From assembly GCF_014650335.1 (NCBI RefSeq), contig NZ_BMUT01000003.1, positions 228,549 to 292,548 of the forward strand: DNA of 64,000 bases, given 5' to 3'. Source of the DNA: Streptomyces hiroshimensis. Its GTDB lineage: Bacteria; Actinomycetota; Actinomycetes; Streptomycetales; Streptomycetaceae. Below, piece by piece: positions 12,501 through 25,056 of the stretch (the first letter of the stretch is position 1; every line of letters starts with the position of its first letter). A program made the position numbers and the translations under genes. The notes under the pieces are model-generated. The model was not told the origin of the DNA. It made no database searches and worked only from the letters and a program-made list of their open reading frames with translations.

Positions 12501-15500
12501 CGGCGAGGCGACCGGCGACCCGGTCGTCAATCGTCTCCGGAAGGTCCACCAGACCGCCCCAGCGCTGCGCGTGCTCCAGCGCCGCCACCCGGCCCAGGCC
12601 CCAGACGGCGTTCTGGGCGGCGCTCGGCACCGCGTCCGAACGGCCTGTGGACATCGCCGACCTGGTCAGCGCCCACAGCGGCGCGTCGATGCCGGCGTCG
12701 CCCAGCGCCTGGACCAGGGCGAGAGACAGTGCGGTGCCGACCGTGAGGGCCGAGTGCTCAGGGTGGGGCCGCTCGTCGGTGCCGAGCAGGGAGAGCACGC
12801 CCTCGACGGGGGTCTCCCGGACGGCGTCGCCGAGCTGCCGCAGCAGCATGCCGCGGTCAGCGGCCGGGTCGACCACGATCGGAATCAGCCGGGTGCCGCG
12901 GGCCGTGAGCCCGTCGGCGACAGCTGCGCTCCACTCGGTCTCCTCGGTGACCAGGAACAGCCAGTCGCCCGGCAGTTCGTGCGACCGGAGTCCGCTCAGC
13001 GGCTTCCAGCCGACCCGGTAGGACCATCCTTCCGCCGCGGACTCCCGGCGCTGCTGCCGACGCCACGCCGACAGCCGGGGCAGCACCGCGTCCAGCTGCT
13101 CGGCGGGCAGGTCGAGGGCGGCGGCGAGGGTCTGTGCGTCCTCGCGCTCCACCGTCTCCCAGAACCCCGCCTCCACGGCGTCGGTCCCCGGGCCCGCGGC
13201 GGCGACGGTGGGCGCGACGGTCTCCAGCCAGTACCGCCGGCGCTGGAAGGCGTAGGTGGGCAGGTCCGCGCGCCGGGCGCCGCGGCCGGCGAAGAACGCG
13301 TGCCAGCCGACGGGGACGCCGCGCACGTGGAGCTGCGCGACGGCGGCGGTGATCGCCTCGGGCTCGGGGCCGCCGGCCCGGACGGCGGGAACGGTGGCCG
13401 CGCCGTCCAGGCAGCCCTGGGCCATGCCACTGAGCACGCTGCCGGGGCCGACCTCCACGAACGTGGTCACGCCCAGGTCGCCCAGGGTCCGGATGCCGTC
13501 GGCGAAGCGCACGGCCTCGCGGACGTGCCGCACCCAGTAGTCCGCCGTGTACGCGTCGATGAGCTCACCGGTCACGTTGGAGACGACCGGGACGGCCGGC
13601 TTCTCGAAGCGCAGTCCGCCGACGACGCGGGCGAAGTCCTCCAGCATCGGGTCCATCAGCGGCGAGTGGAACGCGTGGCTGACCGTCAGGCGGGACGTCT
13701 TACGGCCCTGGCCGGCGAAGATCTCGGCAATCGCCGTGACCTCGTCCTCGGCACCGGAGATCACCACGGACCGCGGCCCGTTGACCGCCGCGAGGCTCAC
13801 CCGGTCGGTGAGGAGCGGCAGGACCTCGTCCTCGGTGGCCTGCACGGCGACCATCGCACCGCCGGAGGGCAGCGCCTGCATCAGCCGGGCGCGGGCCGTC
13901 ACCAGCGTGGCCGCGTCCTCCAGGGACAGGACCCCGGCCACGTGGGCGGCGGCGATCTCACCGACGGAGTGCCCGGCCAGATAGTCCGGGCGTACGCCCC
14001 ACGACTCCAGCAGGCGGTGGACGGCGACCTCGTGCGCGAACAGTGCGGGCTGGGTGAAGGCTGTGCGGTTCAGCTCGTCGGTGTCTTCGGCGTCCTCGTG
14101 ACCGTTCTCGCCGAAGGTCACCTCCCGCAGCGGCCGGTCGAGGTGCCGGTCGAGATGCGCGCACACCTGGTCGTACGCCTCGGCGAAGACCGGGAACGCC
14201 TCGTACAGTTCCCGCCCCATGCCGGGCCGCTGCGAGCCCTGCCCGGAGAAGAGGAAGCCGACCTGGCCGGTGTCGGCGCGCCCGAGGGCGACGCCGGGAG
14301 CGGGCGCACCCGAGGCCAGGGCCCGCAGGCCCTCGGCGATCCGGCCGCGGTCGGCTCCGACCACGGCGGCGCGGTGCTCCAGGGCGGCCCGGGTGGTGGC
14401 CAGGGAGAAGCCGGCGTCGGTGAGGGACGGCCCGGTGCCCTCCGCCTCCGCGGTGAGGGCCAGCAGGCGCTCCGCCTGGGCGCGCAGCGCGGCCTCGGAC
14501 TTGCCGGACAGCACCCACGGCACGGTCGCCGAGGCGACCTCGACCGGTGCGACGGCGGCCGGCTCCGCTGCCGGGGCCTGCTCGATGATCGTGTGGGCGT
14601 TGGTGCCGCTGACGCCGAAGGAGGAGATGCCCGCGCGGCGCGGACGGTCCGACTCCGGCCAGTCGACGGCCTCGGTCAGGAGCCGTACGGCGCCCGCCGA
14701 CCAGTCCACGTGCGGCGTCGGCTCGTCCGCGTGCAGCGTCCGCGGCAGCACGCCGTGCCGCATGGCCATCACCATCTTGATCACACCGGCGACGCCGGAC
14801 GCCGCCTGGGCGTGACCGATGTTGGACTTCAGCGAGCCCAGCCACAGCGGCTCGTCCTCGGAGCGGTCCTGGCCGTACGTCGCGAGCAGCGCCTGCGCCT
14901 CGATGGGGTCGCCGAGCGCCGTGCCCGTGCCGTGCGCCTCCACCACGTCGACGTCGGCCTCGGTGAGCCCGGCGGAGGCGAGGGCCTGCCGGATCACGCG
15001 CTGCTGCGCCGGACCGTTGGGCGCGGTCAGGCCGTTGGAGGCACCGTCCTGGTTGACCGCGCTGCCCCGCACGACCGCAAGAACGTCGTGGCCGTTGCGT
15101 ACGGCGTCGCTGAGGCGCTCGACGAGCACCACGCCCACGCCCTCCGCCCAGCCGGTGCCGTCCGCGCCGGCGCCGAAGGCCTTGCAGCGGCCGTCGGCGG
15201 ACAGCCCGCGCTGCCGGCTGAACTCCACGAAGGCGGCCGGTACGGCCATGACGTTCACGCCGCCCGCGACGGCCATCGTGCTCTCGCCGCTGCGCAGCGA
15301 CTGGATGGCCAGGTGCAGGGCGACCAGCGACGACGAGCAGGCCGTGTCGACGGTGACGGCCGGGCCCTCCAGGCCGAACGAGTAGGCCACGCGCCCGGAG
15401 ACGACGCTCGCGGCGCTGCCGGTGAGGAGGTGGCCCTCGACGCCCTCGGGGACCTGCGGGAGGCCGGCGCCGTAGCCCTGGTAGGACATGCCGACGAACA

Positions 15501-18500
15501 CGCCGGTGCGGCTGCCCTTCAGGGAGGCCGGGTCGATGCCGGCCCGTTCGAAGGCCTCCCACGAGGCCTCCAGCAGCAGGCGCTGCTGCGGGTCCATCGC
15601 GAGCGCCTCGCGCGGCGAGATCCCGAACAGCGCGGCGTCGAAGTCGCCCGCGTCGTAGAGGAAGCCGCCGTCGCGCGCGTAGGTCTTGCCAGGGGTGCCC
15701 GGGTCGGGATCGTAGAGGTTCTCGGTGTCCCAGCCCCGGTCCTCGGGGAAGCCGGAGATCGCGTCGCCGCCGGACATCACGAGCTGCCAGAGGTCCTCGG
15801 GCGAGCCGACGCCGCCGGGGAGGCGGCAGCTCATGGCCACGATCGCGATGGGCTCGTCGTCGGCGGCGGCCGTGCTCCGCTCCTGCGGCGCGGCGGTCTG
15901 CGAACCGAGCAGTCCGGCGCGCAGGAACCGGGCCAGGGCGGTCGCGTTCGGGTAGTCGAAGACCAGGGTGGTGGGCAGCTTCAGGCCGGTGTCGGCCGTG
16001 AGCTTGTTGCGCAGTTCGACGGCGGTGAGCGAGTCGAAGCCGAGGTCACTGAACGCCCGGCCGGGCTCCACCGCCGCGGCGCCGTCGTGGCCGAGCACGG
16101 CGGCCGCGCGGGTACGGACGAGGTCCACCAGCGTGCGGTCCTGCTCGCCCGCCGAAAGCCCGGCCAGCTTCGCGGCGAGCGCGTTGCCGGCCTCGGCGCC
16201 TACGCCGCCGGAGGCAGGGGCCTCCAGGGCGCGGCGCACCTCGGGCACGTCGGAGAGCAGGGCGCTGGGACGGGTGACGGTGAACGGGCCGATGAACCGC
16301 TCCCAGTCGAAGTCCGCCACGGTCAGGGTCGTCTCGTCGTCGGCCAGCGCCTGCTGCAGCGCGGAGATCGCGAGGTCGGGTCGCATGGGCGGCAGGCCGC
16401 GGCGGCGCAGCATCTCCTCGCCGTCGCCGACGCCGGCCATGCCGCCCTCGGCCCAGCCGCCCCAGGAGACGGCGAGCGCGGTGCGCCCGCGCGCCCGCCG
16501 GTACTCGGCGAGGGCGTCCAGGTAGGCGTTGGCCGCCGCGTAGGCGCCCTGGCTGGCGCCGCCCCAGATGCCGGCGCCCGAGGAGAACATGACGAACGCG
16601 TCGAGCTCCTGGCCGTCCAGCAGCTCGTCCAGGTGGGTCGCGCCCGCCGCCTTCGCCGACACCGTGCCGGCGAACCCGGCCGGGTCGGAGTCCTCGATCA
16701 TGACGTGGTCGCCGACTCCGGCGGCGTGGACGACGGCGTTGACGGGGTGTGCGGCCAGCAGTGCCTGCAAGGCGTCCCGGTCGGCCGCGTCACAGGCCAC
16801 GACGGTGGCGGTCGCGCCGAGTTCCTCCAGCTCGGCGACGAGTCCGGCGGCGCCGGGCGCCGCGGGGCCGCGGCGGCTGGTGAGCACCAGGTGCTCGGCA
16901 CCGGCACCGGCGAGCCAGCGGGCCACGTGCCCGCCCAGCGCACCCGTACCACCCGTGATCAGCACCGTGCCGCGCGGCGACCATCCCTGGGCGGGAGCCG
17001 TGGCGCGGTCGGCCCGCACGAGCCGGCGTCCGAAGACGCCCGAGGCGCGGACCGCCACCTGGTCCTCGGCCGACTGCCCGAGGACGGCGGCCACGCGGGC
17101 CGCGGTACGGGAGTCCAGCAGCTCGGGGAGGTCGAGCAGACCGCCCCAGCGCTGCGGGTACTCCAGTGCCGCAGCCCGGCCGAAGCCCCACACCTGCGAC
17201 TGCAGCGGCCGGTCCACGCGGTCGGAGCGGCCGGTGGTCACCGCGCTGCGGGTGGCGCACCACAGGGGCGCGTCGATGCCCGCGTCACCGAGCGCCTGCA
17301 CGAGGCAGAGGGTGGCGGCGAGGCCGTGTGACAGGCCGGGGTGGCCGGCCGAGGCGCTCTCGTCCTCCTCGCCCTCGGCGAGGAGGGACAGCACGCCGGC
17401 GACGGGGCCGGCGGCGGCCAGCTCACGGGCGAGCGCCGCGCGGTCGGTGCCGGGCCCGGCGACGAGCGTGACCAGCTCCAGGCCGCGCTCACCGAGCGCC
17501 GTGCGGACCGAGGCGGCCCACTCGCTGTCCGGGGCGGCCGTCACGAGCAGCCAGGTCCCGGACGCGCCGGCGCCGGGCTCCGGGAGCGCGCCGAGCGGCT
17601 TCCATGTGACGCGGTAGCGCCAGCCGTCGACCACGGACTGCTCACGGCTCTGACGACGCCACGCGGACAGCCGGGGCAGGATCGCGCTGAGCGAGGCGTC
17701 CGCACCGACGCCGAGGGAAGCGGCGAGGGACTCCACGTCCTCCCGCTCCACGGTGTCCCAGAATCCGGAGTCGGCTGCGTCGGCCGGGGTGCCGGTGGCG
17801 GCGGACGGGTCCTCGTCCCCCTCCAGCCAGAAGCGCTCGCGCTGGAAGGCGTAGGTGGGCAGGGCGACGCGGTGCGCGCCGGGGAAGAGCGCCTGCCAGT
17901 CCGGGGAGACGCCGTGCACGTGCAGTTCGGCGAGCGCGGCGGTGACGGCCTGCGGTTCGGAGCGGTCGGTACGCAGGAGGGGCACGGCGACCGCGTCGTC
18001 CAGGCAGCCCTGGGCGAGGGCGCTCAGGACGCCGCCGGGGCCGATCTCCACGAAGGTCGTCACGCCCAGGTCGTGCAGGGTCTGAACGCCGTCGGCGAAG
18101 CGGACCGCTTCGCGGACGTGACGGACCCAGTACTCGGGGGTGTACGGCTCGTCTGCCAGGCGGCCGGTGAGGTTCGAAACGACCGGGATCCGCGGCTCGT
18201 TGAAGCTCAGACCGCGGACGACCTCGGCGAACTCGTCCAGCATCGGATCCATCAGCGGCGAGTGGAACGCGTGGCTGACCGTGAGCCGGGAGGTCTTGCG
18301 GCCCTGCTGTGCGAAGACCTCGGCGATCGCGGTGACGGCGTCCTCCGCGCCGGAGATCACCACGGACCGCGGGCCGTTGACCGCGGCGATGCCGGCTTCG
18401 TCCGTCAGGTGCGGCAGGACTTCGTCCTCGGTGGCCTGGACCGCCACCATCGCGCCACCGGCGGGCAGGGCCTGCATCAGTGCGGCCCGCGCCGACACCA

Positions 18501-21500
18501 GCTTCGCCGCGTCGTCGAGCGACAGCACACCGGCCACGTGCGCGGCCGCTATTTCGCCTACGGAGTGACCGGCCACGTAGTCGGGCCGGACGCCCCACGA
18601 CTCCAGGAGCCGGAACAGCGCCACTTCGATCGCGAAGAGGGCGGGCTGTGTGGATCCGGTCCGGTTGAGCTCCTCGGAGTCGACGTCGACCGGCACGTCC
18701 AGACGCGCGCACACTTCGTCGTACGCATCGGCGAAGACGGGGAACGCCTCGTACAGCTCGCGCCCCATGCCGATCCGCTGCGACCCCTGCCCCGAGAACA
18801 GGAAACCGGTCTTGCCGTCGGAACGGGCGCGCCCCAGCGTCACGTTCGCCGCCGGCTCACCGGCGGCGAGGGCGGCGAGGGCCTGCCGGAGCTCGTCCGG
18901 GCCCTGCGCCAGGAGCACGGCACGGTCCTCGAACGTCTCGCGGGAGGCCAGGGAGAGACCGACGTCCGAAGGCGTCCAGCCGTCCGTCGCGTCGAGGTGG
19001 CCGGCCAGCCGGGCCGCCTGCGCGCGCAGCGCCGGCTCGCCCTTGCCCGACAGCACCCACGGCACGACCGCGCCGTCGGTGCCGGGCATGGCCGGCAGCT
19101 CCGCGGCGGCAGGGGCCTGTTCGATGATGGTGTGGGCGTTGGTGCCGCTGACGCCGAACGACGAGATCGCAGCGCGGCGCGGGCGGTCCGACTCGGGCCA
19201 CTGGACGGCCTCGGTCAGCAGCCGCACCTCACCCGCGGACCAGTCCACGTGCGGGGTGGGCTCGTCTGCGTGCAGCGTCTGCGGGAGTACACCATGGCGC
19301 ATCGCCATGACCATCTTGATGATGCCGGCGACGCCCGCGGCGGCCTGCGTGTGGCCGATGTTGGACTTCAGCGAGCCCAGCCACAGCGGCTGTCCCTCGG
19401 GACGCTCCTGGCCGTACGTGGCGAGCAGCGCCTGCGCCTCGATCGGGTCGCCCAGCGTCGTACCGGTGCCGTGGGCCTCCACGGCGTCGACGTCGCCCGG
19501 CGCGAGCCCGGCGGAGGCCAGGGCCTGGCGGATCACGCGCTGCTGTGCCGGGCCGTTGGGGGCGGTCAGGCCGTTGGACGCGCCGTCCTGGTTCACGGCG
19601 CTGCCGCGCACCACGGCCAGGATCTCGTGGCCGTTGCGCACGGCGTCGGAGAGGCGCTCCACGAGCACCACGCCCGCGCCCTCGGACCAGCCGGTGCCGT
19701 CCGCGTCCGCGCCGAACGCCCTGCACCGGCCGTCGGGCGACAGGCCGCGCTGGCGGCTGAACTCCACGAAGACGTTCGGGCTGGCCATGACGGTGACGCC
19801 GCCGGCCAGGGCCATCGTGCACTCGCCGCTCCGCAGCGACTGGACGGCCAGGTGGAGGGCGACGAGCGAGGACGAGCACGCCGTGTCGATCGTGACGGCG
19901 GGGCCTTCGAGTCCGAAGGTGTAGGCCACGCGGCCGGAGACGACGCTGGACGCGCCGCCGACCAGCCGGTGCCCTTCGACGCCTTCCGGCGTCCGGCGCA
20001 CGTCGGCTCCGTAGCCCTGGTAGGCCATGCCGACGAAGACGCCGGTCCGGCTGCCGCGCAGCTGTGCGGGGGTGATCCCGGCCCGCTCGAAGGCCTCCCA
20101 CGAGGTCTCCAGCAGCAGCCGCTGCTGCGGGTCCATCGCCAGGGCCTCGCGGGGGCTGATGCCGAAGAAGCCGGCGTCGAAGTCGGTGGCCTCGTAGAGG
20201 AAGCCGCCGTCGCGCGCGTAGGTCTTGCCGGGGCGGTCGGGGTCGGGGTCGTAGAGCGAGTCGACGTCCCAGCCGCGGTCGGCCGGGAATTCCGCGATGG
20301 CGTCACCGCCGGACGCCACCAGGTTCCACAGGGCCTCGGGCGAGTCGACGCCGCCGGGCAGGTGGCAGCTCATCGCCACGATGGCGATGGGCTCGTCGTC
20401 GGCGGCGGCGGCCGCGTGCTGCTCCTGCAGCGCGGCGGCCTGCGATCCGAGCAGCTCGCTCTGGAGGAAGCGGGCGAGTGCGGTGGCGTTGGGGTAGTCG
20501 AACACGAGGGTGGGCGGCAGCGCGAGGCCGGTCGCCGCGTTGACCTTGTTACGGAGTTCGACGGCGGTCAGCGAGTCGAAGCCGAGGTCCTTGAACGCCC
20601 GGTCGGGCTCGACGTCCGCCGCCGAGGCGTGGCCGAGGACGGCCGCGACGTGCGCGCGGACCAGGTCGATCAGGGCCTCGGTGCGCTTGGCCTCCGGCAG
20701 TCCGGCGAGCCGGGCCGCGAGGGGCGCCGTGCCCGCGGCGTCGGCAGCCGGCGCGGCGGTCTCGGCGCGGCGCACCTCGGGCAGCTCGGACAGCAGGGCG
20801 CTCGGGCGGCCGAGGGTGAACGGTCCGATGAACCGCTCCCAGTCGATGTCGGCCACCACGGCGGTGGTGTCGTCGCAGTCCAGGGCGCGCTGGACCGCGG
20901 TCACGGCGAGTGCGGCGGGCAGGGTGACGACGCCGCGGCGGCGCAGGTGCTCCTCGTCGTCGGCGGTGACCATGCCGCCGTCGGCCCAGGGGCCCCAGGC
21001 GATCGCGGTGGCGGTCAGGCCCGCGGCCCTCCGCCGGGCGGCGAGCCCGTCGAGGAAGGCGTTGGCGGCGGCGTAGGCGGTCTGGAGTCCACTCCCCCAT
21101 ACGCCGGCGATCGAGGAGAAGAGGACGAAGGCGTCGAGCTCCTGGTTGCCCAGCAGCTCCTCCAGGTGGGCTGCGCCGCCGGCCTTCGCCGCGCTCGTGC
21201 GGGCGAAGTCGGCCGGGGTCAGCTCGTCAAAGGGGGCGAACTGCTCCACGCCCGCGGCGTGGAACACGGAGGTGAAGGTGTGCTCGGCGAGCAGCGCCGC
21301 CACCGCGTCGCGGTCGGCGACGTCGCACGCGGCGAGGGTGACGCGCGCTCCCAGCTCCTCCAGCTCGGCGACGAGTCCGGCGGCGCCGGGCGCCGCGGGG
21401 CCGCGGCGGCTGGTGAGCACCAGGTGCTCGGCACCGGCACCGGCGAGCCAGCGGGCCACATGCCCGCCCAGCGCACCCGTACCACCCGTGATCAGCACCG

Positions 21501-24500
21501 TGCCGCGCGGCGACCATCCCTGGGCGGTCCCGCTGTGGGTGTGGGTGAGCCGGGCGGTGAACACGCCGGAGGCGCGGACGGCGACCTGGTCCTCCGCGAT
21601 GCCGGTGCCCTGGGTGCCCTGGTTCAGCACGGCGGCGATACGGCCGGCGGCGCGCTCGTCGACCGCCGTGGGCAGGTCGATCAGGCCGCCCCAGCGCCGG
21701 GCGTGCTCCAGGGCCAGGGCGCGGCCGAGGCCCCACACCTGGTGCTGCACCGCGCTGAGCGGTGCGTCGTCCGAGCGGCCGGTGGCGGCGGCGCCCCGGG
21801 TGACGCACCAGAGCGGCGCGTCGATACCCGCGTCGCCCAGCGCCTGGGCGAGTGCCACGGTCTGCGCGAGGCCCCGGGAGAGCGCGGGGTGCTCGGGCGA
21901 GGCGGTCTCGTCGATCGCGAGCAGCGACAGGACGCCCTGAAGGGATCCGGGTTCGGCTTCGGATGTGGCTGCAGCCTCGGCTACGGCCCGGGTCAGCTCG
22001 CCGGCCAGGGACTCGCGCTCGGCGTCCGCACCGACCGTCAGCGGGATCAGGCGCGCACCGCGTCCGGCGAGGGCCGCGCGGACGGTTTCGGCCCACTCGT
22101 CGCCCTCGGGTGCGGCGAACAGCCAGGTGCTGCCGGACAGGTCCGTGGCGGGCAGGCCGTTCAAAGGCTGCCAGGTCAGCTGGTAGCGCCAGCCGTCCAC
22201 GACGGACTGCTCGCGCCGCTGCCGCCGCCAGGCGGACAGCTTCGGGACGACGACGTCCAGTTCCTCGGCGCTCAGGCCCAGCGTGGCGGCGAGCGACTGG
22301 GCGTCCTCGCGCTCGACACTCGCCCAGAACTCGGCGTCGACCGCGTCCACGGCGGCCGCCTCGGCCTCGGGGGCCTCCAGCCAGTAGCGCTGCTGCTGGA
22401 AGGCGTACGTGGGCAGGTCGGCCTTCCGCGCGCCGGGGAAGAGCGCCCGCCAGTCCGGGGAGACGCCGTGCACGTGCAGTTCGGCGAGCGCGGCGGTGAC
22501 GGCCTGCTGCTCGGGACGGTCGGCGCGCAGGACGGGCACGGTGACGGCCTCGTCCAGGCAGCCCTGCGCCATGCCGCTGAGGACACCGCCGGGGCCGATC
22601 TCCACGAAGGTCGTCACGCCCAGCTCGTGCAGGGTCTGCACACCGTCGGCGAAGCGGACGGCCTCGCGGACGTGGCGGACCCAGTACTCGGGGGTGTACG
22701 GCTCGGCCAGGCGGCCGGTGAGGTTGGAGACCACGGGGATACGCTGCTCGTTGAAGGTCAGACCGCGGACGACGCCGGCGAACTCGTCCAGCATGGGGTC
22801 CATGAGCGGCGAGTGGAACGCGTGGCTGACCTTCAGCCGCGAGGTCTTACGACCCTGCTGTGCGAAGACCTCGGCGATGGCCAGCACAGCATCCTCAGTG
22901 CCGGAAACCACCACGGACCGCGGCCCGTTGATCGCCGCGATGCCGGCCCCGTCGGTCAGGTGCGGCAGCATCTCGTCCTCGGTCGCCTGGACGGCGACCA
23001 TCGCACCGCCGGCGGGCAGCGCCTGCATCAGAGCAGCACGCGCCGACACAAGCTTCGCCGCATCCTCCAGCGACAGCACCCCGGCCACATGAGCAGCCGC
23101 AATCTCGCCCACCGAGTGACCGGCCACGTAATCCGGCCGGATGCCGAACGACTCCAGCAGCCGGAACAGCGCCACTTCGACCGCGAAGAGCGCGGGCTGG
23201 GTGCACCCGGTCTGGTGAAGCGTTTCCGCATCGACGTCGACCGGCGCATCCAGAAGCGCACACACCTCGTCGTAGGCGGCAGCGAACACCGGGTACGCCG
23301 CGTACAGCTCACGCCCCATGCCGATCCGCTGCGAGCCCTGGCCGGAGAACAGGAACCCGGTCTTGTCCCCGAGGGGGCCCGCGCCCTGGACCACGGCCGC
23401 GGACGGGCTGCCCGACGCCAGTGCCCGTACGCCTTCGGTGAGTTCCTCCAGGCTCTCGCCGACGACGGCCGCCCGCCGGTCCCAGGCCGCGCGCGTCGTG
23501 GCGAGGGAGAAGCCGATGTCGGCCGACGACCGGCCGGGGCCGGCCTCCAGGAAGGAGAGCAGGCGCTCGGCCTGCGCCCGCAGCGCCGCCTCGCTCTTGG
23601 CCGAGAGCACCCACGGCAGCGCGCCGGCGGCGGGCGCCTCGGCGGACTCGCCGACGGGCTCCTCCTCCGGGGCGGGGGCCTGCTCGATGATCGTGTGCGC
23701 GTTGGTGCCGCTGACGCCGAACGACGAGACGGCGGCGCGGCGCGGGTGGTCCGACTCGGGCCACTGGACGGCCTCGGTCAGCAGCCGGACGCCGCCGGCC
23801 GACCAGTCGACCTGGGCGGTCGGCTCGTCCACGTGCAGCGTCTGCGGCAGCACGCCGTTGCGGATGGCCATCACCATCTTGATGACACCGGCGACGCCGG
23901 AAGCCGCCTGCGTGTGACCGAGGTTGGACTTGACGGATCCCAGCCACAGCGGCCGGTCCCCCGGGTGCTCCTGGCCGTACGTGGCGAGCAGCGCCTCGGC
24001 TTCGATCGGGTCGCCGAGGGTGGTGGCCGTGCCGTGCGCCTCGACCGCGTCGACCTGGGAGGCGGTCAGCCGCGCGTTCTCCAGCGCCTGCTGGATGACG
24101 CGCACCTGCGACGGGCCGTTCGGGGCGGTCAGGCCGTTGGACGCGCCGTCCTGGTTGACGGCGCTGCCGCGGATGACGGCGAGCACGTCGTGACCGAGCC
24201 GGCGGGCGTCGGACAGCCGCTCCAGCAGGAGCACGCCGACGCCTTCGGACATGCCCGTGCCGTCGGCGGTCGAGGAGAACGCGCGGCAGCGGCCGTCGGG
24301 CGACAGGCCGCGCTGCGCGCTGAACGCGATGAACGTGTTCGGCGTGGCCATCACGGTCGCGCCGCCGGCGAGGGCGATCGAGCACTCGCCGCGGCGCAGC
24401 GCCTGGGCGGCGAGGTGGAGGGCGACCAGCGAGGAGGAGCAGGCCGTGTCGACGGTGACGGCCGGGCCTTCGAGGCCGAGGGCGTACGAGATGCGGCCGG

Positions 24501-25056
24501 AGACCACGGCCGCGGTGTTGGCGGTGACGAGGTGGGCCTCGATGTCGCTGTCGCCCTGGCGCTGGAGGTAGGCGTGGTCCTGGCCGTTGGTGCCGACGAA
24601 CACTCCGGCCCGGGTGCCGCGCGCGGTGGCCGGGTCGATGCCCGCGCGTTCGAAGGCCTCCCAGGAGGTCTGCAGGAGCAGCCGCTGCTGGGGGTCCATG
24701 ACCAGGGCCTCGCGGGGGGAGATCCCGAAGAACGCGGGGTCGAACTCGGCGGCGTCGTGGAGGAAGCCGCCGTCGCGCACGTACGTCCGGCCCGTCCGCC
24801 CGGGCTCGGGGTCGTAGATCGCGTCCATGTCCCAGCCGCGGTCGGCGGGGAACCCGGTCACGGCGTCACCGCCCGAGGAGACCAGGTTCCACAGGTCCTC
24901 CGGGGAGCCGACCCCGCCCGGGTAGCGGCAGGCCATCCCGACGATGGCGATGGGCTCGGTGTCCTTCGCCTCCAGCTCACCCAGCTGCCTGCGGGTGTGG
25001 CGCAGGTCCACCATCACGCGCTTGAGGTAATCCCTGAGCTTGTCGTCGTTCGACAT
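6532..25056 (-). CDS. pteA4: Modular type I PKS, modules 8-11 (polyol builder)
   Basis: 6174 aa, ATG start at 25056 with GAGGA ten bases upstream. Four KS-AT-KR-ACP modules follow a docking helix ([19 protein letters not shown]). KS starts are near residues 34, 1555, 3068 and 4603; AT GHSVGE near 648, 2166, 3699, 5210; KR nucleotide-binding loops near 1187, 2698, 4233, 5739; ACP serines near 1496, 3009, 4542, 6047. All ATs carry HAFHS (malonyl). All four KRs lack LDD and carry Trp before the catalytic Tyr (VWG or IWG), the A-type fingerprint. Each module has a dimerisation-like element between AT and KR (FWxxVEREDxxxLA ... LSAWRRQ). It ends with a docking tail ([16 protein letters not shown]) and TAG. 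The inferred product segment is four 1,3-related hydroxyls, C13 to C7 in filipin. Confidence 0.95.
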   Translation of the reverse strand: MSNDDKLRDYLKRVMVDLRHTRRQLGELEAKDTEPIAIVGMACRYPGGVGSPEDLWNLVSSGGDAVTGFPADRGWDMDAIYDPEPGRTGRTYVRDGGFLHDAAEFDPAFFGISPREALVMDPQQRLLLQTSWEAFERAGIDPATARGTRAGVFVGTNGQDHAYLQRQGDSDIEAHLVTANTAAVVSGRISYALGLEGPAVTVDTACSSSLVALHLAAQALRRGECSIALAGGATVMATPNTFIAFSAQRGLSPDGRCRAFSSTADGTGMSEGVGVLLLERLSDARRLGHDVLAVIRGSAVNQDGASNGLTAPNGPSQVRVIQQALENARLTASQVDAVEAHGTATTLGDPIEAEALLATYGQEHPGDRPLWLGSVKSNLGHTQAASGVAGVIKMVMAIRNGVLPQTLHVDEPTAQVDWSAGGVRLLTEAVQWPESDHPRRAAVSSFGVSGTNAHTIIEQAPAPEEEPVGESAEAPAAGALPWVLSAKSEAALRAQAERLLSFLEAGPGRSSADIGFSLATTRAAWDRRAAVVGESLEELTEGVRALASGSPSAAVVQGAGPLGDKTGFLFSGQGSQRIGMGRELYAAYPVFAAAYDEVCALLDAPVDVDAETLHQTGCTQPALFAVEVALFRLLESFGIRPDYVAGHSVGEIAAAHVAGVLSLEDAAKLVSARAALMQALPAGGAMVAVQATEDEMLPHLTDGAGIAAINGPRSVVVSGTEDAVLAIAEVFAQQGRKTSRLKVSHAFHSPLMDPMLDEFAGVVRGLTFNEQRIPVVSNLTGRLAEPYTPEYWVRHVREAVRFADGVQTLHELGVTTFVEIGPGGVLSGMAQGCLDEAVTVPVLRADRPEQQAVTAALAELHVHGVSPDWRALFPGARKADLPTYAFQQQRYWLEAPEAEAAAVDAVDAEFWASVEREDAQSLAATLGLSAEELDVVVPKLSAWRRQRREQSVVDGWRYQLTWQPLNGLPATDLSGSTWLFAAPEGDEWAETVRAALAGRGARLIPLTVGADAERESLAGELTRAVAEAAATSEAEPGSLQGVLSLLAIDETASPEHPALSRGLAQTVALAQALGDAGIDAPLWCVTRGAAATGRSDDAPLSAVQHQVWGLGRALALEHARRWGGLIDLPTAVDERAAGRIAAVLNQGTQGTGIAEDQVAVRASGVFTARLTHTHSGTAQGWSPRGTVLITGGTGALGGHVARWLAGAGAEHLVLTSRRGPAAPGAAGLVAELEELGARVTLAACDVADRDAVAALLAEHTFTSVFHAAGVEQFAPFDELTPADFARTSAAKAGGAAHLEELLGNQELDAFVLFSSIAGVWGSGLQTAYAAANAFLDGLAARRRAAGLTATAIAWGPWADGGMVTADDEEHLRRRGVVTLPAALAVTAVQRALDCDDTTAVVADIDWERFIGPFTLGRPSALLSELPEVRRAETAAPAADAAGTAPLAARLAGLPEAKRTEALIDLVRAHVAAVLGHASAADVEPDRAFKDLGFDSLTAVELRNKVNAATGLALPPTLVFDYPNATALARFLQSELLGSQAAALQEQHAAAAADDEPIAIVAMSCHLPGGVDSPEALWNLVASGGDAIAEFPADRGWDVDSLYDPDPDRPGKTYARDGGFLYEATDFDAGFFGISPREALAMDPQQRLLLETSWEAFERAGITPAQLRGSRTGVFVGMAYQGYGADVRRTPEGVEGHRLVGGASSVVSGRVAYTFGLEGPAVTIDTACSSSLVALHLAVQSLRSGECTMALAGGVTVMASPNVFVEFSRQRGLSPDGRCRAFGADADGTGWSEGAGVVLVERLSDAVRNGHEILAVVRGSAVNQDGASNGLTAPNGPAQQRVIRQALASAGLAPGDVDAVEAHGTGTTLGDPIEAQALLATYGQERPEGQPLWLGSLKSNIGHTQAAAGVAGIIKMVMAMRHGVLPQTLHADEPTPHVDWSAGEVRLLTEAVQWPESDRPRRAAISSFGVSGTNAHTIIEQAPAAAELPAMPGTDGAVVPWVLSGKGEPALRAQAARLAGHLDATDGWTPSDVGLSLASRETFEDRAVLLAQGPDELRQALAALAAGEPAANVTLGRARSDGKTGFLFSGQGSQRIGMGRELYEAFPVFADAYDEVCARLDVPVDVDSEELNRTGSTQPALFAIEVALFRLLESWGVRPDYVAGHSVGEIAAAHVAGVLSLDDAAKLVSARAALMQALPAGGAMVAVQATEDEVLPHLTDEAGIAAVNGPRSVVISGAEDAVTAIAEVFAQQGRKTSRLTVSHAFHSPLMDPMLDEFAEVVRGLSFNEPRIPVVSNLTGRLADEPYTPEYWVRHVREAVRFADGVQTLHDLGVTTFVEIGPGGVLSALAQGCLDDAVAVPLLRTDRSEPQAVTAALAELHVHGVSPDWQALFPGAHRVALPTYAFQRERFWLEGDEDPSAATGTPADAADSGFWDTVEREDVESLAASLGVGADASLSAILPRLSAWRRQSREQSVVDGWRYRVTWKPLGALPEPGAGASGTWLLVTAAPDSEWAASVRTALGERGLELVTLVAGPGTDRAALARELAAAGPVAGVLSLLAEGEEDESASAGHPGLSHGLAATLCLVQALGDAGIDAPLWCATRSAVTTGRSDRVDRPLQSQVWGFGRAAALEYPQRWGGLLDLPELLDSRTAARVAAVLGQSAEDQVAVRASGVFGRRLVRADRATAPAQGWSPRGTVLITGGTGALGGHVARWLAGAGAEHLVLTSRRGPAAPGAAGLVAELEELGATATVVACDAADRDALQALLAAHPVNAVVHAAGVGDHVMIEDSDPAGFAGTVSAKAAGATHLDELLDGQELDAFVMFSSGAGIWGGASQGAYAAANAYLDALAEYRRARGRTALAVSWGGWAEGGMAGVGDGEEMLRRRGLPPMRPDLAISALQQALADDETTLTVADFDWERFIGPFTVTRPSALLSDVPEVRRALEAPASGGVGAEAGNALAAKLAGLSAGEQDRTLVDLVRTRAAAVLGHDGAAAVEPGRAFSDLGFDSLTAVELRNKLTADTGLKLPTTLVFDYPNATALARFLRAGLLGSQTAAPQERSTAAADDEPIAIVAMSCRLPGGVGSPEDLWQLVMSGGDAISGFPEDRGWDTENLYDPDPGTPGKTYARDGGFLYDAGDFDAALFGISPREALAMDPQQRLLLEASWEAFERAGIDPASLKGSRTGVFVGMSYQGYGAGLPQVPEGVEGHLLTGSAASVVSGRVAYSFGLEGPAVTVDTACSSSLVALHLAIQSLRSGESTMAVAGGVNVMAVPAAFVEFSRQRGLSADGRCKAFGAGADGTGWAEGVGVVLVERLSDAVRNGHDVLAVVRGSAVNQDGASNGLTAPNGPAQQRVIRQALASAGLTEADVDVVEAHGTGTALGDPIEAQALLATYGQDRSEDEPLWLGSLKSNIGHAQAASGVAGVIKMVMAMRHGVLPRTLHADEPTPHVDWSAGAVRLLTEAVDWPESDRPRRAGISSFGVSGTNAHTIIEQAPAAEPAAVAPVEVASATVPWVLSGKSEAALRAQAERLLALTAEAEGTGPSLTDAGFSLATTRAALEHRAAVVGADRGRIAEGLRALASGAPAPGVALGRADTGQVGFLFSGQGSQRPGMGRELYEAFPVFAEAYDQVCAHLDRHLDRPLREVTFGENGHEDAEDTDELNRTAFTQPALFAHEVAVHRLLESWGVRPDYLAGHSVGEIAAAHVAGVLSLEDAATLVTARARLMQALPSGGAMVAVQATEDEVLPLLTDRVSLAAVNGPRSVVISGAEDEVTAIAEIFAGQGRKTSRLTVSHAFHSPLMDPMLEDFARVVGGLRFEKPAVPVVSNVTGELIDAYTADYWVRHVREAVRFADGIRTLGDLGVTTFVEVGPGSVLSGMAQGCLDGAATVPAVRAGGPEPEAITAAVAQLHVRGVPVGWHAFFAGRGARRADLPTYAFQRRRYWLETVAPTVAAAGPGTDAVEAGFWETVEREDAQTLAAALDLPAEQLDAVLPRLSAWRRQQRRESAAEGWSYRVGWKPLSGLRSHELPGDWLFLVTEETEWSAAVADGLTARGTRLIPIVVDPAADRGMLLRQLGDAVRETPVEGVLSLLGTDERPHPEHSALTVGTALSLALVQALGDAGIDAPLWALTRSAMSTGRSDAVPSAAQNAVWGLGRVAALEHAQRWGGLVDLPETIDDRVAGRLAAVLGQSAEDQVAIRDRGVFGRRLSHATARRNGRAGQQWTPRGTVLITGGTGALGGHVARWLAGAGAEHLVLTSRRGMGAPGAAGLRTELEALGARVTIAACDVADREALAALLAEHPVNAVVHTAGVDHLEPLDAMTPGAFADVLSAKAAGALHLDALLADRELDAFVLFSSIAGVWGSGYQAAYAAANALLDGLAERRRAQGLTATAVAWGPWAGGGMAESDGADERLRRRGLIPMPAALAVAGLRQALDSGEPAATVADIDWERFLPPFSVGRPSALLGDLPETERILTAGSTGGADGATAASPLAARLAGMPEAEQHTLLVELVRTHAAAVLGHSSAGEVEADRAFKDLGFDSLTAVELRNKLNAETGLALPPTLVFDYPNAQALARQLHTEITGRTAAAAPETATAAAEDDDPIAIVGMACRYPGGVRSPEDLWRLVVSGGDAVGEFPADRGWDVDGIYDPDPDASGKTYTRHGGFLYEAGEFDPAFFGISPREAVAMDPQQRLLLETTWETFERAGIDADAVRGSRTGVFVGSGYQDYAAQAFNAIDDSEGFFGTGNSASIMSGRIAYTLGLEGPAVTVDTACSSSLVALHWAVQALRSGECSMALAGGVMVMSTPRAFVEFSRQRGLAADGRCKAFGAGADGTGWAEGVGMLLVERLSDARRNGHQVLAVVRGSAINQDGASNGLTAPNGPAQQRVIRQALTAAGLTAADIDAVEAHGTGTRLGDPIEAQALLATYGQERPEGQPLWLGSLKSNIGHAQAAAGVGGIIKMVMAMRHGVLPQTLHVDEPTPHVDWSAGDVRLLTEAMDWPESDHPRRAAVSSFGVSGTNAHTIIEQAPAFDEEPAEAPAPVPALLPWVLSAKSSAALRDQARRLLSFVKDGMSPADVGFSLATTRSTLRHRAAVVGETCDDFRRGLGYLAAGMPSPGVVQGRPGGKAGFLFSGQGSQRIGMGRELYETFPVFADAYDEVCAHLDAPVDVDSEELNQTGSTQPALFAVEVALFRLLESWGVRPDYVAGHSVGEIAAAHVAGVLSLRDAAKLVSARAALMQALPAGGAMVAVQATEDEVLPHLTDGVGIAAINGPQSVVISGAEDSVLEIAEVFAQQGRKTSRLKVSHAFHSPLMDPMLADFAEVVRGLTFSEPRIPVVSNLTGQLAEPYTPEYWVRHVREAVRFADGVQTLHDLGVTTFVEIGPGGVLSGMAQSCLDEAVTAPVLRADRPERQALVTALAHLHTHGVPVDWSAFFSGARTVDLPTYAFQHERYWVDAPEAAAAMADPVDAEFWETVEREDLQALAGTLDIRAEDTFSDVLPRLSSWRRQRKEQSTVDGWRYGITWKGIPDPEAPAADRNGVWLVPVSAGQLGDEWVTACLRGLTERGLVPLPVPVEPATDRKALAVQLAGAAGDETVAGVLSLLAIDNEPAPAAAALTTGVALSVLLVQALGDAGVDAPLWCATRTAMSVSTADAVADPHQSQVWGLGRVAALEHAQRWGGLVDLPETIDDRVAGRLAAVLGQSAEDQVAIRDRGVFGRRLSRMPAGRTGRSWSPRGTVLITGGTGALGGHVARWLAGAGAEHLVLTSRRGLDAPGAGELKAELEALGARVTIAACDVADREALAALLAEHPVNAVVHTAGTAEAGMLADTTLGDFAATVAAKALGAVHLHELLGDRELDAFVLFSSVSGVWGGGGQAAYSAANAFLDGLAQHRRARGLAATAIAWGPWGEGGMVADAGDEERLRQRGLTVLRPDRAISALHGALSDGESAVTVADVDWERFVVPFTVSRPSVLLSELPEVADVLAGEPAERAAEPSALKEKLSGLSEDEQQRLLVDTVRAHAAAVLGHSDSAAVEPDLAFRDLGFDSLTAVELRNLLTADTGLTLPATLVFDHPTPEAIARHLRTELSGGTGPAEVSVFSELDRLESVLSTAASAEETVRSGVRRRLQELLSLVNSAGEQGAESAAESADAQRQLQDATIDDIFDLIDQDLENS
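6790..11250 (-). other. Module 11: KS-AT(malonyl)-KR(A-type)-ACP
   Basis: KS11 TACSSS lies near 10740. AT11 has GHSVGE near 9430 and HAFHS near 9130. The linker element reads [20 protein letters not shown], almost the same as in module 12. KR11 lacks LDD ([13 protein letters not shown]) and has GVWGGG near 7445. ACP11 serine lies near 6918. It is followed by the C-terminal docking region of its protein (6532-6790). Predicted hydroxyl. Confidence 0.92.
7907..8070 (-). repeat. KR11 copy of a near-identical 164-bp tract
   Basis: Matches 12443-12606 (KR10) with a single difference that I can find (position 8035 versus 12571). It covers the KR structural subdomain from ALEHAQRW to RDRGVFG. Confidence 0.9.
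11310..15855 (-). other. Module 10: KS-AT(malonyl, long form)-KR(A-type)-ACP
   Basis: KS10 TACSSS lies near 15345. AT10 has GHSVGE near 13960 and HAFHS near 13673, but its N-terminal part includes [18 protein letters not shown], a stretch absent from ten other malonyl ATs here and matched only by the loading AT. KR10 lacks LDD ([13 protein letters not shown]) and has GVWGSG near 11970. ACP10 serine lies near 11432. Predicted hydroxyl. Confidence 0.92.
12443..12606 (-). repeat. KR10 copy of a near-identical 164-bp tract
   Basis: Partner of 7907-8070 with one mismatch, at a spacing of 4536 bp (one module length). Confidence 0.9.
15900..20395 (-). other. Module 9: KS-AT(malonyl)-KR(A-type)-ACP
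   Basis: KS9 TACSSS lies near 19880. AT9 has GHSVGE near 18560 and HAFHS near 18262. KR9 lacks LDD ([15 protein letters not shown]) and has GIWGGAS near 16565, with catalytic Tyr in YAAAN. ACP9 serine lies near 16030. Its KR nucleotide-binding region is nearly identical at DNA level to that of module 8. Predicted hydroxyl. Confidence 0.92.
16823..16994 (-). repeat. KR9 copy of a near-identical 172-bp tract
   Basis: Matches 21356-21527 (KR8) with a single difference that I can find (16927 versus 21460). It spans the NADPH-binding loop of the KR, from [13 protein letters not shown] to the start of ELEEL. Confidence 0.9.
20450..24958 (-). other. Module 8: KS-AT(malonyl)-KR(A-type)-ACP
   Basis: KS8 has TACSSS near 24437 and EAHGTATT in place of the usual EAHGTGT. 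AT8 has GHSVGE near 23113 and HAFHS near 22820. The dimerisation-like element [13 protein letters not shown] lies near 22320. KR8 has [10 protein letters not shown], no LDD ([13 protein letters not shown]) and GVWGSG near 21100. ACP8 serine lies near 20570. Predicted L-configured hydroxyl. Confidence 0.92.
21356..21527 (-). repeat. KR8 copy of a near-identical 172-bp tract
   Basis: Partner of 16823-16994 with one mismatch, at a spacing of 4533 bp. Confidence 0.9.
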
